A DNA stretch of 51,956 nucleotides from UBA1426 sp052034085 (GTDB lineage Bacteria > Bacillota > Clostridia > Peptostreptococcales > Anaerovoracaceae): NCBI GenBank assembly GCA_052034085.1, contig JBPOJA010000019.1, positions 1 through 51,956 of the forward strand, written 5' to 3'. Shown here one piece after another: positions 33,930 to 42,704 of the stretch (its first letter is position 1; each line of letters begins with the position of its first letter). A program made the position numbers and the translations under genes. Below the pieces are notes generated by a model. It was not told the DNA's origin and searched no databases. It saw only the letters and a program-made list of their open reading frames with translations.

Positions 33930-34894
33930 AAGCAACTGTGGAAGCAGAAGAAAAGGAAAAAAATAATAAAGTCCTGATCGGGCTGGACAAAAGCGGTTCA
34001 TTCAGAGTATATTTCGCTGTCAGCACAAGTCTGGTGGAGGAAGCCAGAAAAATACACGGTACCTGGCCTACTGCCACGGCGGCTTTAGGAAGGGCCCTTA
34101 CCGGTGGCGCTATGATGGGCCTTATGCTGAAAAATCCGAAAGACAAGCTGACAATGCAGTTTAAAGGGGACGGACCCGCAGGTGAAATACTCGTCACTGC
34201 AAGGGCTGACGGCAGGGTGAAAGGGTATATCTCTAATCCGGAAGCTCATTTGCCCCTGACTGAATCAGGAAAACTGGATGTTGGAGGAATAGTAGGGAAA
34301 GGTACTTTGACTGTAATTAAGGATCAGGGTATGAAGGAACCCTATGTGGGCAGAATAGACCTTGTCAGCGGGGAAATAGCAGAAGACCTGACCATGTATT
34401 TCTTTGTGTCGGAACAGGTGTCTTCCTCAGTGGCTCTGGGTGTTAAAGTTGACTCTGAAGGCAAGGTCAGTTCCGCCGGCGGCCTTATCCTTCAAATGCT
34501 TCCGGGAGGGAAAGAAGAAGCGGCAGAAATACTGGAAAAGATTATGGAGAAAATGCCTCCCATTACTCAATTGATTGAAGAGAAAGGTTATGGCGCTTTT
34601 GAGGAAATTTTCAAAGACCTGCCCGATGAGTTTAAAATAGATATAATTGAGGAAAGAGAAATCAGGTGGGAATGCGACTGTTCTTTGGAAAGGCTGGAAC
34701 AGGCGCTTTTGACCATAGGAGAAGATGAGCTGAAAAAGCTTATAGATGAGGACGGTCAGGCTGAGCTGACCTGTCAGTTTTGCACAAAGAGATATCACTT
34801 TGACAGGGAGCACCTTGAAATGCTTCACAGGGTGGCAGTAAAATCAAGGGAGATAATCGAAAAGCGCAGAACAAAGGCTCAGGAAAATAATTGA
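33917..34894 (+). CDS. hslO: Redox-regulated chaperone Hsp33
   Basis: Holdase chaperone switched on by oxidation and unfolding. After an 18-residue charged N-terminal extension the family core starts at VLIGLDKSGSFRVYFAV. The zinc/redox switch is intact: ECDCS and CQFC, separated by about 30 residues near 253-290. In an anaerobe it would guard against oxygen exposure. At 325 residues it is somewhat long because of the extension and a charged tail. Its start lies within the 3' end of pgcA, suggesting cotranscription; mscL follows by 21 bases. Confidence 0.93.
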   Translation: MDKIEATVEAEEKEKNNKVLIGLDKSGSFRVYFAVSTSLVEEARKIHGTWPTATAALGRALTGGAMMGLMLKNPKDKLTMQFKGDGPAGEILVTARADGRVKGYISNPEAHLPLTESGKLDVGGIVGKGTLTVIKDQGMKEPYVGRIDLVSGEIAEDLTMYFFVSEQVSSSVALGVKVDSEGKVSSAGGLILQMLPGGKEEAAEILEKIMEKMPPITQLIEEKGYGAFEEIFKDLPDEFKIDIIEEREIRWECDCSLERLEQALLTIGEDELKKLIDEDGQAELTCQFCTKRYHFDREHLEMLHRVAVKSREIIEKRRTKAQENN

Positions 34895-34915
34895 ACAGAA
34901 AAGGAAAAGGAAAAA

Positions 34916-35299
34916 ATGCTTAAAGAATTCAAAGAGTTTGCATTAAAAGGCAACGTAATGGACATGGCAGTAGGTGTTGTAATAGGGGGAGCTTTCGGAA
35001 AAATTGTGGCCTCTCTGGTAGATGACATCATCATGCCTCTGGTGGGCGCTTTGACAGGAGGGGCAGACTTTACAAGCCTGAGCATAGCCCTGTCAGATGA
35101 TGTGGCCATTATGTATGGCAACTTTATTCAGACCGCTGTGGATTTCATAATCATCGCTTTTGCCATCTTCCTGGCCATAAAAGCTATTAATAAAATGAGA
35201 AGGGAAGAAGAGCCGGAAGAAGTTGTGGAAGAGGAACCGGAGACCCCGGCAGACATAGAATTGTTGACTGAGATAAGGGATCTGCTTAAGGATAAATAA
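34916..35299 (+). CDS. mscL: Large-conductance mechanosensitive channel
   Basis: Membrane-tension-gated channel that releases solutes on osmotic downshock. The 127-residue protein starts LKEFKEFALKGNVMDMAVGVVIGGAFGKIV, whose N-terminal helix and TM1 are the most conserved part of the family (only LKGNVMDMAVGVVIGGAFG need be noted). TM2 is at about 73-95, and an acidic linker (EEEPEEVVEEEPE) joins it to the C-terminal bundle helix. It follows hslO closely with a GGAAAAGG site and precedes ddl by 20 bases. Confidence 0.95.
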   Translation: MLKEFKEFALKGNVMDMAVGVVIGGAFGKIVASLVDDIIMPLVGALTGGADFTSLSIALSDDVAIMYGNFIQTAVDFIIIAFAIFLAIKAINKMRREEEPEEVVEEEPETPADIELLTEIRDLLKDK

Positions 35300-35319
35300 G
35301 GAATAACAAAGGAAATATA

Positions 35320-36396
35320 ATGAAAACCAAACTGGGCGTAATTTTCGGCGGAAAGTCGGGTGAGCATGAGATATCCCTTATGTCGGCTGCTTCCGTAATA
35401 CGGGCTGTGGACAAGGAAAAGTATGAGGTTGTTCCGATAGGAATTACCAGGGCTGGTATCTGGTATCTGTTCGATGGCAGTCCCGATGAAATAGAAAACG
35501 GCAGCTGGGAAAAACAAGCCATACATGACCTAAGAACACAGCCGGATAAGTTCAGCTTTACAGTTCTTGGTTCGGGAGGCAGAAGCCTAAAGGATATAAT
35601 TGATGTTGCCCTGCCTATTTTACATGGGCCTTTCGGTGAAGATGGAACTTTGCAGGGACTGCTGGAAATTGTAGGCATCCCATATGGCGGAAGCAAGCCC
35701 ATTGGCGCGGCTCTTTCCATGGATAAAATCTTTGCCAAGGGACTGTTTGGAAAATCAGGTCTGCCGCAGGGAAAATATGTGGCTTTTGACGGTCAGGAAT
35801 TCGACCCGGATAAAGCTGAGGCAAGCCTCAAATATCCAATGTTTGTGAAACCTGCCAATTTGGGTTCCAGCGTAGGCATCAGCAAAGTAAGAGACAGAAC
35901 AGAGCTGGAAAAAGCTATGAAACTGGCGACAGAATATGACAGCAGAATACTGGTTGAAGAGGCTATTGACTGCAGGGAGCTGGAGGTGGCGGTCTTAGGT
36001 AACGAAAAACCTATTGCCAGCGGCGTGGGAGAGATTCTGCCCTCCAAGGAATTCTATGATTACGAAGCCAAGTATTTCGACGGCGGGAAATCCAAGATGG
36101 TTATACCTGCGGAAATAGGTCGGGAGAAGGCTGATGAAATCCGCGAGATAGCTTTGAAGGCGTACAGACTTTTGGACGTTACCGGTTATGCAAGAGTGGA
36201 CTTTTTTCTGGAAAAAAACACAGGGAAAGTTTTCATAAATGAAATTAATTCCATTCCGGGTTTTACAAAATTCAGCATGTTTCCCCTTCTCTGGACGGAA
36301 GCGGGAGTACCCTACCCGGAATTGATAGAAAGGATAATACAGCTGGGATATGACAGATATAATGCTGAAAATAGTAGGAAAGCAAATATTGGGTGA
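35320..36396 (+). CDS. ddl: D-alanine--D-alanine ligase
   Basis: ATP-grasp ligase making the D-Ala-D-Ala dipeptide for peptidoglycan. N-terminal GVIFGGKSGEHEISL, ATP-binding PMFVKPANLGSSVGISKV, the omega-loop segment FYDYEAKY typical of D-Ala (not D-lactate) ligases, and magnesium-binding INEINSIPGFT are visible. The 358-residue length suits the Ddl form with a longer N-domain. There is no vanH or vanX nearby, so nothing suggests glycopeptide resistance. Its 3' end overlaps the DUF1934 gene by 47 bases, pointing to coupled translation. Confidence 0.94.
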   Translation: MKTKLGVIFGGKSGEHEISLMSAASVIRAVDKEKYEVVPIGITRAGIWYLFDGSPDEIENGSWEKQAIHDLRTQPDKFSFTVLGSGGRSLKDIIDVALPILHGPFGEDGTLQGLLEIVGIPYGGSKPIGAALSMDKIFAKGLFGKSGLPQGKYVAFDGQEFDPDKAEASLKYPMFVKPANLGSSVGISKVRDRTELEKAMKLATEYDSRILVEEAIDCRELEVAVLGNEKPIASGVGEILPSKEFYDYEAKYFDGGKSKMVIPAEIGREKADEIREIALKAYRLLDVTGYARVDFFLEKNTGKVFINEINSIPGFTKFSMFPLLWTEAGVPYPELIERIIQLGYDRYNAENSRKANIG

Positions 36397-36784
36397 GGAT
36401 CTGGAAGATGAAGAGCAACTGGAGTTTGTCACCGAAGGTAAATACTATGAAGAGGACGGCATAGTTACTTTGAGCTACGATGAAAGCGGTTTTACAGGCA
36501 TGGAGGGATGCACCACCAGCCTTATTATAAAAGACGATGAAATTCTAATGAAGCGCTGCGGCGAAGCTGTTCCGATGGATACGGAGATCCGTTTTGAGAA
36601 AGGCAAGCGATACAGCGGCCTGTACGGAACTCCTTTTGGCGCAGTGGAGATGGAGGTCCTTACCAACGATGTGATAAACAACATAAGTAAAAATGAACCA
36701 AAAGGTTCTGTGGACATAGATTATCACATAAGCCTCAAAGGACTTTCCGAAGGCAGAAGCAAGCTTAACATTAAGATAATCTAG
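36350..36784 (+). CDS. DUF1934 (YwiB-like) small beta-barrel protein
   Basis: A 144-residue protein of DUF1934, a calycin-like beta-barrel family common in Firmicutes and without an established function. Alternating strands and the segments FVTEGKYYEEDGIVTLSYDE, LYGTPFGAVEMEV and VDIDYHISL are typical. It overlaps the end of ddl by 47 bases; the Met at 36362 (MLKIVGKQ) is an alternative start that still overlaps. There is no signal peptide, so it should be cytoplasmic. Confidence 0.8.
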   Translation: MTDIMLKIVGKQILGEDLEDEEQLEFVTEGKYYEEDGIVTLSYDESGFTGMEGCTTSLIIKDDEILMKRCGEAVPMDTEIRFEKGKRYSGLYGTPFGAVEMEVLTNDVINNISKNEPKGSVDIDYHISLKGLSEGRSKLNIKII

Positions 36785-36799
36785 GCGAGGAGGCCTGTC

Positions 36800-38242
36800 A
36801 TGAGTCAGAAAACCGCAAAGACAATAGCAAGGGTAATCGCAGTAATTTTGGCAGTAGCCCTGGTGATTACTACTTTTACCTTCGTTTTTTCGTGGGCTGA
36901 TTCTCCGGACAATATTTCCTGGGAAAAAGAGTTTGAAGTTCTTAAGGATCTTATCATTAAAACCAAGTCAGACTACAAGGATGAGGTCAGCTACGAAACC
37001 CTTTTCAGCGGGGCATTTAAAGGGGTAATGGAATCTCTTAATGATCCCTATAGTGTTTACTTCCCATCAGAAGAGGATAGGCAGGAATTTGAGGAGTCCG
37101 TAAGCGGAGAATTCTTTGGGGTAGGTGTCAGTCTGGAACAGGTGAGCGGCCGCATTGTGGTGGTTTCACCCATAGCCGGAGGGCCTGCCGAAAGGGCTGG
37201 GATTCTCTCAGGAGATATTATTACTGCTGTTGACGGAAATGACACCGGCGGCTTAAGCCTGGAAGAAGTGGCGTCCAAGCTAAGAGGTAAAGACGGGACG
37301 CAGGTTGTTATGACGGTGAACCGGAACGGGAAATCCATAAATTATACTTTGACCAGGGAAAAAATCAAACCCGGCACAGTCGATTTCCGGTTGATAGAAG
37401 ACGATATCGGATATATTGCCATATCGCAATTCGGTAAAAATACCAATCTCGAGTTCAAAAATGCAAAGCTTCAGCTTATTGCAAAAGGCGCAAAGAGCTT
37501 TATAGTTGATGTAAGAAATAACCCAGGCGGCTATGTGGATGTGGCAGTGGATATAGCCGAACAATTTATGCCCAAGGGACCCATTGTGCATTTCCAGAAA
37601 AAAAATAAAATTGTTGAAACTATAAACGCCAAAGGGACGGGTGATTTAAAAAGGCCGGTAGTGCTTCTGATTAATGAAGGCAGCGCCAGCGCATCGGAAA
37701 TATTGGCTGCGGCCTGGCAGGACAGCAAGACTGCAAAACTTGTTGGCACAACTACTTATGGAAAGGGAGTTGCCCAGCAGTTATATACCATAGGCAACCG
37801 GATAAGGATGAAGCTCTCGGTTTTTTATTTTCTTGGACCCAATAAAAATGTTATAGATAAAGCGGGAATAAAGCCGGACTACTATGTGCAGAATGCCGCG
37901 GCAAATCACGGCGAAGCCAAGGAAGAACTTCTGGTGCTCTATCAGCAGTTTGCGCCCATGAACGAAAATCTCAAGCCGAAGCCCGGGGATACAGGTCTGA
38001 ATGTTTTCGGTGCTCAGCAGAGGTTGTCACTGCTGGGTTATCGATTGTCTCTTTCCGGCAGAATGGACGAAAACATGTTTAATCATGTGAAAAGTTTCCA
38101 GAAAGAAGCCGGACTTTACCCATACGGAATTCTGGATTTTTCCACCATGGCGGCACTGGATAAGGCGGCAAAGGAGTATGTTCTGGGTGCAGGCAATGCC
38201 GAAGACCTTCAACTTAAAAAGGCTGTTGAATTGTTGAATTAA
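36800..38242 (+). CDS. S41-family C-terminal processing protease with PDZ and peptidoglycan-binding domains
   Basis: CtpA/CtpB-like serine protease working outside the membrane, tethered by an N-terminal helix (about 9-31). Order: PDZ domain (about 95-180), S41 catalytic core with nucleophile S297 in EGSASASE and general base K322 in TYGKGVAQQ, then a C-terminal peptidoglycan-binding type 1 domain (about 397-465, GAQQRLSLLGYRLSLSGRM). In spore formers such proteases process signalling or wall proteins. It starts after GAGGAGG, 15 bases past DUF1934. Confidence 0.92.
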   Translation: MSQKTAKTIARVIAVILAVALVITTFTFVFSWADSPDNISWEKEFEVLKDLIIKTKSDYKDEVSYETLFSGAFKGVMESLNDPYSVYFPSEEDRQEFEESVSGEFFGVGVSLEQVSGRIVVVSPIAGGPAERAGILSGDIITAVDGNDTGGLSLEEVASKLRGKDGTQVVMTVNRNGKSINYTLTREKIKPGTVDFRLIEDDIGYIAISQFGKNTNLEFKNAKLQLIAKGAKSFIVDVRNNPGGYVDVAVDIAEQFMPKGPIVHFQKKNKIVETINAKGTGDLKRPVVLLINEGSASASEILAAAWQDSKTAKLVGTTTYGKGVAQQLYTIGNRIRMKLSVFYFLGPNKNVIDKAGIKPDYYVQNAAANHGEAKEELLVLYQQFAPMNENLKPKPGDTGLNVFGAQQRLSLLGYRLSLSGRMDENMFNHVKSFQKEAGLYPYGILDFSTMAALDKAAKEYVLGAGNAEDLQLKKAVELLN

Positions 38243-38295
38243 TACTAATTGTGTGTAACCCCGGAGGCGGGGCCAATGCAGCAGGAGGTGGTTTG

Positions 38296-39492
38296 ATGCA
38301 GTATGATTTTGACGAAATTATAAACAGGGACAATACCAATTCTCTCAGCAATGACGGATACATGGACTATTTATTTAAGGCTGAGGGAGGCATTGAAGAA
38401 AAACATGACTATGACTATCTGATAAAAATGTGGATAGCGGATATGGATTTTGCCGTGGCGCCCGAGATCCTTGAGGATGTAAAGAAAAGGCTGGACAGGC
38501 GCATTTTGGGTTACACAAAAGTCTTTGCCCCGGAATATTTTCAGGCTTTTAAGAACTGGTGTCTGGAAATGTATGGCTGGGAACCCAAAGAAGAACAATG
38601 GGTTACCTCTGCCGGCATAATTCCGGCTCTGTATGAACTGGTATCATATTTATGTCTCCCCAGAGACAAGATTCTGCTACATACTCCGGCATACGGATAT
38701 TTCAAACATGCCGCTGACCAAAACGGGATTCAGCTGGCACATTCTCCTTTAATTAATAAGAATGGAGATTTCTTTATTGATTTCGATGATATGGAGCGCC
38801 AGGCCTCTGACCCTGCGGTAAAACTTTTCATACTGTGCAATCCACATAATCCCACAGGCAGGGTGTGGACGGAAGAAGAGCTGGTTCGCATGGGGGAAAT
38901 ATCCGCAAAGAATAATCTCTGGGTGCTCTCGGATGAAATACATTGCGATCTTCTTAGGGAAGGACAAAAGCACATTCCCTTCGACAAAGCATTTCCGGGT
39001 TATGACAGAACCATTACATGCATGTCTGCCAGCAAAACATTCAATATGGCCGGTACCATGTTTTCCAACCTTCTCATAGCAAATGATGAGCTGAGAGAAA
39101 CATACAAAAGGCTGCATTTTGACTTTGAGAATCCCCTGAGCATTGCGGCGGCCCAGGCGGCATACGAAAAAGGAAGACCATGGCTGAACGGTCTGAAAGC
39201 TTACCTGGACGGAAATTTTGAACTACTTGATGAATATTTGAAAGAAAATTTGCCCAAGGCAGAATTCGTCATCCCTCAGTCTACATATCTGGCATGGGTG
39301 GATTTAAGAGCATATCTTCCTGAAGGAACCTGTCCGGTCAGGCTGTTTGCCGAGGAGGCCGGGGTGCTGGTTGAAGGTGGCGATAAACTGTTCGTTGGAA
39401 ATGCAGAGGGTTTCGTCAGATTGAATCTGGCAAAACCCAGGTCACAAATTATAGAAGCTCTGGACCGAATTACTAAGGTGCTTAAAGCTTAG
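38296..39492 (+). CDS. MalY/PatB-type cystathionine beta-lyase (PLP C-S lyase)
   Basis: PLP-dependent fold-type I enzyme splitting cystathionine or other C-S substrates to pyruvate, ammonia and a thiol. MWIADMDFAVAPEI near the N-terminus is the signature of the MalY/PatB group. NPHNPTGRVW and SDEIHCDLL hold the cofactor ring, and the Schiff-base Lys is in MSASKTFNMAG (near 244). The frame opens at 38251, but AGGAGGTGG just before 38296 sets the start. A short GC-rich hairpin (38259-38272) precedes it. Its TAG stop overlaps the stop of the convergent DUF1846 gene. Confidence 0.9.
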   Translation: MQYDFDEIINRDNTNSLSNDGYMDYLFKAEGGIEEKHDYDYLIKMWIADMDFAVAPEILEDVKKRLDRRILGYTKVFAPEYFQAFKNWCLEMYGWEPKEEQWVTSAGIIPALYELVSYLCLPRDKILLHTPAYGYFKHAADQNGIQLAHSPLINKNGDFFIDFDDMERQASDPAVKLFILCNPHNPTGRVWTEEELVRMGEISAKNNLWVLSDEIHCDLLREGQKHIPFDKAFPGYDRTITCMSASKTFNMAGTMFSNLLIANDELRETYKRLHFDFENPLSIAAAQAAYEKGRPWLNGLKAYLDGNFELLDEYLKENLPKAEFVIPQSTYLAWVDLRAYLPEGTCPVRLFAEEAGVLVEGGDKLFVGNAEGFVRLNLAKPRSQIIEALDRITKVLKA

Positions 39493-40997
39493 TAAAAGTA
39501 AAGGTTGTTGGTCAGATATTCGGGATCGCTGGTGGCATCAACGCCCAGGTCCTTCAGGGTCTGAGAGTCCCGGTCGCTGAGTATGGCTGTGCAATGGGCC
39601 TTGCAGCCGTTCAGCAAAAGCAGTTTTTCCACGGCAACCTGCGCCGACGGGTTTGTGGTGGCTGAAATAGTTAAGGCGGATAAAACCTCCTCGCAGTTAA
39701 GGGAGGTTTTTTCATGACCTAAAATATCGGTTTTAAGGTGCTGTATTGTTTCCAGAACTGCCGGAGAAATAAGGTGTATTTCATCTGCTATACCGGACAG
39801 ATATTTAATGGCATTTAAGATAGCGGCTGCAGAAGCAACCATTCGCCTAGAGCTTCTTCCCGTTATGAGGGTGCCGTCGGCAAGTTCAAGGGCCATGACT
39901 ACCACGTTTTCATATTTCGGATCCATAGCTCTTTTCTTTTCGGCATACTCCCTGGCCGGCAAAACAACGGACCTGTCCGTTACATTTAAATTGAGTTCGT
40001 CCATGAGAATTTTGGATTTGTCCACTGCTTCTTCTTCGATGATGCCTTTTTTGTAATCGCACAGGGCAATAAGATATCTTCTTATGATTTCCTGTCGGGC
40101 AGCTTCTTTGCAAACTTCGTCATCTGTGATGCTGAAGGCAACCCGGTTTACGCTTAGATCAGTCGGTGAACGGTATTCCGATTCCTGGCCGGTGATGCGG
40201 TGCAGGATTCTTCTGATAATCGGGAAGACCTCCATGTCCCTGTTGTAATTGACTGCGGTCTGACCATAGGCTTCCAAATGGAAAGAGTCGATCATGGTCA
40301 CATCTTTCAAATCTATAGTGGCGGCCTCGTAGGCCATATTTACGGGATGCTTCAATGGCAGATTCCATATTGGGAAAGTCTCGAACTTTGCATAGCGGGC
40401 TTTGCCGCCCATTTTGTATTCGTGATACAGCTGGGACAGGCAGGTGGCCAGTTTGCCGCTGCCCGGACCCGGCCCGTTGAGCACCACAAGAGGCTTGCTC
40501 ACTTCTATATAAGGGTTGGCGCCGTAACCTTCCTCACTGACTATTGTGTCAATGTCGGTGGGATAGCCTTTGGTGAAGCGGTGGGTGTAGGTTTTGACTC
40601 CTCTCCTGTTGAGTTTATTAATGAAAGTGTTGACTGCGGGGCTGTCTTCGTATCTGGTGATAACCACACTGTTTATTGACAGGTCGTACTTTCTGAAAGT
40701 GTCAATAAGGCGCAGGACTTCAAGGTCATAGGTGATGCCAAAATCTGCTCTGGTTTTGTTGGTTGATATGTCGCCTGCATACACACAGATAATTATCTCA
40801 ACCTGGTCTTTCATCCTTTGCAGCAGTTTGATTTTGGCATTTTCATCAAAGCCGGGCAGCACGCGCATGGCATGCTTGTCATGGACCAGTTTCCCACCGA
40901 ATTCCAGGTAAAGCCGCTGGGTTTTATTTTCATTAATCAGTTTTAAAATATATTCCGTCTGCTCTTTGATATAATTTTCCGAATCAAAGCCTATCAT
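39489..40997 (-). CDS. DUF1846 family protein
   Basis: A 502-residue protein of DUF1846 (UPF0371), conserved in Firmicutes and other anaerobes without a firm role. The start IGFDSENYIKEQTEYIL is typical. A glycine-rich loop, NGPGPGSGKLATCLSQLYHE, looks like a nucleotide-binding P-loop, and PIWNLPLKHPVN follows. There is no signal peptide or membrane segment. It has its own promoter and an AAAGGGAG site, and it ends tail-to-tail with the lyase gene, the two stops overlapping. Nothing nearby hints at a partner. Confidence 0.85.
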   Translation of the reverse strand: MIGFDSENYIKEQTEYILKLINENKTQRLYLEFGGKLVHDKHAMRVLPGFDENAKIKLLQRMKDQVEIIICVYAGDISTNKTRADFGITYDLEVLRLIDTFRKYDLSINSVVITRYEDSPAVNTFINKLNRRGVKTYTHRFTKGYPTDIDTIVSEEGYGANPYIEVSKPLVVLNGPGPGSGKLATCLSQLYHEYKMGGKARYAKFETFPIWNLPLKHPVNMAYEAATIDLKDVTMIDSFHLEAYGQTAVNYNRDMEVFPIIRRILHRITGQESEYRSPTDLSVNRVAFSITDDEVCKEAARQEIIRRYLIALCDYKKGIIEEEAVDKSKILMDELNLNVTDRSVVLPAREYAEKKRAMDPKYENVVVMALELADGTLITGRSSRRMVASAAAILNAIKYLSGIADEIHLISPAVLETIQHLKTDILGHEKTSLNCEEVLSALTISATTNPSAQVAVEKLLLLNGCKAHCTAILSDRDSQTLKDLGVDATSDPEYLTNNLYFY

Positions 40998-41066
40998 GAC
41001 AACTCCCTTTCTTTGCTTCTACGACGAATTCGCCTCACACAACGGTCCAACAATTAAACAAAGTAA

Positions 41067-41095
41067 ATTATAACAGAAGGATTCGGTTCAATCAA
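41067..41095 (-). promoter_or_regulatory. Promoter of the DUF1846 gene
   Basis: On the minus strand TTGATT (41090-41095), an exact 17-bp spacer and consensus TATAAT (41067-41072) lie about 70 bases before the start codon. Confidence 0.65.
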
Positions 41096-41136
41096 TTAAG
41101 TTAAATGCGGAGCCTTCCTTAATTCGCTTAAATCAT

Positions 41137-41251
41137 GAGCAAGTTTTTCCGGCTGCGTTGGCTTTGGCCAGATTTCGCCCCACGAAAGTGTTTTTTTGCC
41201 CGCTTTGCCTCGATTCCGCCCCACAAAAAAGTTTTCCCGTCGGATTTGGCC
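41137..41251. repeat. Degenerate tandem repeat, about 40-bp period
   Basis: Read on the minus strand, units 41251-41212 (40 bp) and 41211-41171 (41 bp) share GGCAAA-type starts, a run of A/C, and GTGGGGCGrAATC ends; a partial third unit covers 41170-41137. The gap from 40998 to 41603 otherwise holds only the two promoters and a hairpin; no gene is supported. Confidence 0.5.
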
Positions 41252-41433
41252 AAAATTTCAAGAAGTGCTAGTGCCGGGTGAATATGTATGCATCAACTCA
41301 GCGGATATGCGTTGATATGCGCATAACTATACAATTTCCTTCAAATAGAGGCGAAAATCACTAGCATAAGTTGAAATCTTGACCATTTCCGAAAGTAAAA
41401 TGGTGATCAAGCCCATTGCTGAAGTTATCGGAA

Positions 41434-41474
41434 GGCGTTTTTTGAGCCCAAACTGCAAAACGGAAAAAAACGCC
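41434..41474. other. Hairpin in the intergenic region
   Basis: GGCGTTTTTT (41434-41443) and AAAAAACGCC (41465-41474) form a perfect 10-bp stem with a 21-base loop. It lies 33 bases before the -35 of the SLH gene promoter. No T-run follows on either strand, so it is not a normal terminator. Confidence 0.4.
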
Positions 41475-41506
41475 CACAAATAAATGGAATAAAATAGCAA
41501 AACACC

Positions 41507-41534
41507 TTGACAATGGTAATTAGCCTGATAAAAT
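41507..41534 (+). promoter_or_regulatory. Promoter of the small SLH protein gene
   Basis: Consensus TTGACA (41507-41512), a 16-bp spacer and TAAAAT (41529-41534) with an extended -10 TG (TGATAAAAT). Transcription would start near 41541, giving a leader of about 60 bases and probably covering the 2041-residue gene as well. Confidence 0.75.
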
Positions 41535-41603
41535 GGAAATAAATTACAATTTACTGCGACACGAAAACAGTGATTAGGAAAATATCACGAAAAGGAGAGT
41601 ATC

Positions 41604-42686
41604 ATGAAAAAGAAATTTCTCAGAATAGGAATCTTATCGTTGGCGGTTGTTTTAATTTTGGGGTTTGGCATTTCTTTTTCCAGCGAGGAAGCAGCAGGTT
41701 TTAATGATTTGGGAAAAGATCATTGGGCGTACGAAAGTATTATGGAAATGCATAAATCAGGCATTATAGCAGGTTACCCCGATGGGAGCTTCAGGCCAGA
41801 GCGTGAAGTGAATTATGGCGAGTTCATCAAGATGGTTGCCGTTGCCACAAAAGCCACAAGACATAAGGAAGAAAGCCGAGGAAAACATTGGGCGCTTCCT
41901 TTTTATTATGGGTGCCTGAATAATTTCTTTTTTACAGAATGGGATATAAAAGAGAAACAACTGGATTACAGCATCCCCAGAAAGGATATGGCTCTGATTG
42001 TTTCCGGGGCTATTGGGGATTCGGTTAAGCTTTCGGAATACGGGGATTACACGGAAATATTAGCCGGCATAATTGATATAAACCAAAAACATCCCAGAGA
42101 ATATCACATTGCAAAAGCTTATGCCACGGGCGTTTTATCCGGATACCCCGATGGCACTTTCAGGCCTGAGGGAGTGCTGACCAGAGCAGAAGCATCTTCA
42201 GTTATCAGGAAGTTAACAGAGTTGCTTGAGCCTGCGCAAAAAGCTTTGCCGGAAAATATGCCTGAAAAAGAGTCAACTAGCGGGTCTGATGACACAACTG
42301 AAAAAGCAAAGATACCTTCCGTCTTTGCGGACGATATTTACGATCTGGTTGCCATAAGGGAAAACCCACATGGGTATCCTGATGGAAGTGTTCAATATAT
42401 TATGTTTGATTATGATGAGAATACATCAGCCAGGCTCAAAGAGCTAGAAAAAATTCTGAAAGAAAGGCATCCTGATTTTGGCGCAGAACTCTTTGATGAT
42501 TTTACTACATTCGTGGCTAAACCAGTTTCATATGGAGGATTCGGACTTAGAAAAAGATATTTTGGAGACATTCCATTATATATGGATCACAATTATAACA
42601 TGGCGAGCATTAACATACTACCTGCTGGTCATACCGATCCGTATTGGGGTATCGAACCTGGGCAGATTGAAGAATACTTTGATTAA
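41604..42686 (+). CDS. Secreted SLH-domain protein
   Basis: Exported protein of 360 residues bound to the cell wall through SLH domains, which dock on secondary wall polymers. A signal peptide (1 to about 26) is followed by SLH domains at 33-81 (GYPDGSFRPE), a divergent one at about 94-138, and 155-207 (GYPDGTFRPE). A Ser/Thr/Glu linker (about 210-240) leads to a C-terminal domain of about 115 residues, rich in Tyr and Asp, that I do not recognise. The start follows AAAGGAGAG. The stop is 18 bases before the giant exported protein, so the two are likely made together and may form one surface complex. Confidence 0.88.
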   Translation: MKKKFLRIGILSLAVVLILGFGISFSSEEAAGFNDLGKDHWAYESIMEMHKSGIIAGYPDGSFRPEREVNYGEFIKMVAVATKATRHKEESRGKHWALPFYYGCLNNFFFTEWDIKEKQLDYSIPRKDMALIVSGAIGDSVKLSEYGDYTEILAGIIDINQKHPREYHIAKAYATGVLSGYPDGTFRPEGVLTRAEASSVIRKLTELLEPAQKALPENMPEKESTSGSDDTTEKAKIPSVFADDIYDLVAIRENPHGYPDGSVQYIMFDYDENTSARLKELEKILKERHPDFGAELFDDFTTFVAKPVSYGGFGLRKRYFGDIPLYMDHNYNMASINILPAGHTDPYWGIEPGQIEEYFD

Positions 42687-42704
42687 GTTCAATGGAGAAA
42701 AGGG

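Noticed and set aside
35320..36396. Van-type D-Ala-D-Lac ligase
   Set aside because: The omega-loop segment FYDYEAKY fits D-Ala-D-Ala ligases, and there are no vanH, vanX or regulator genes nearby.
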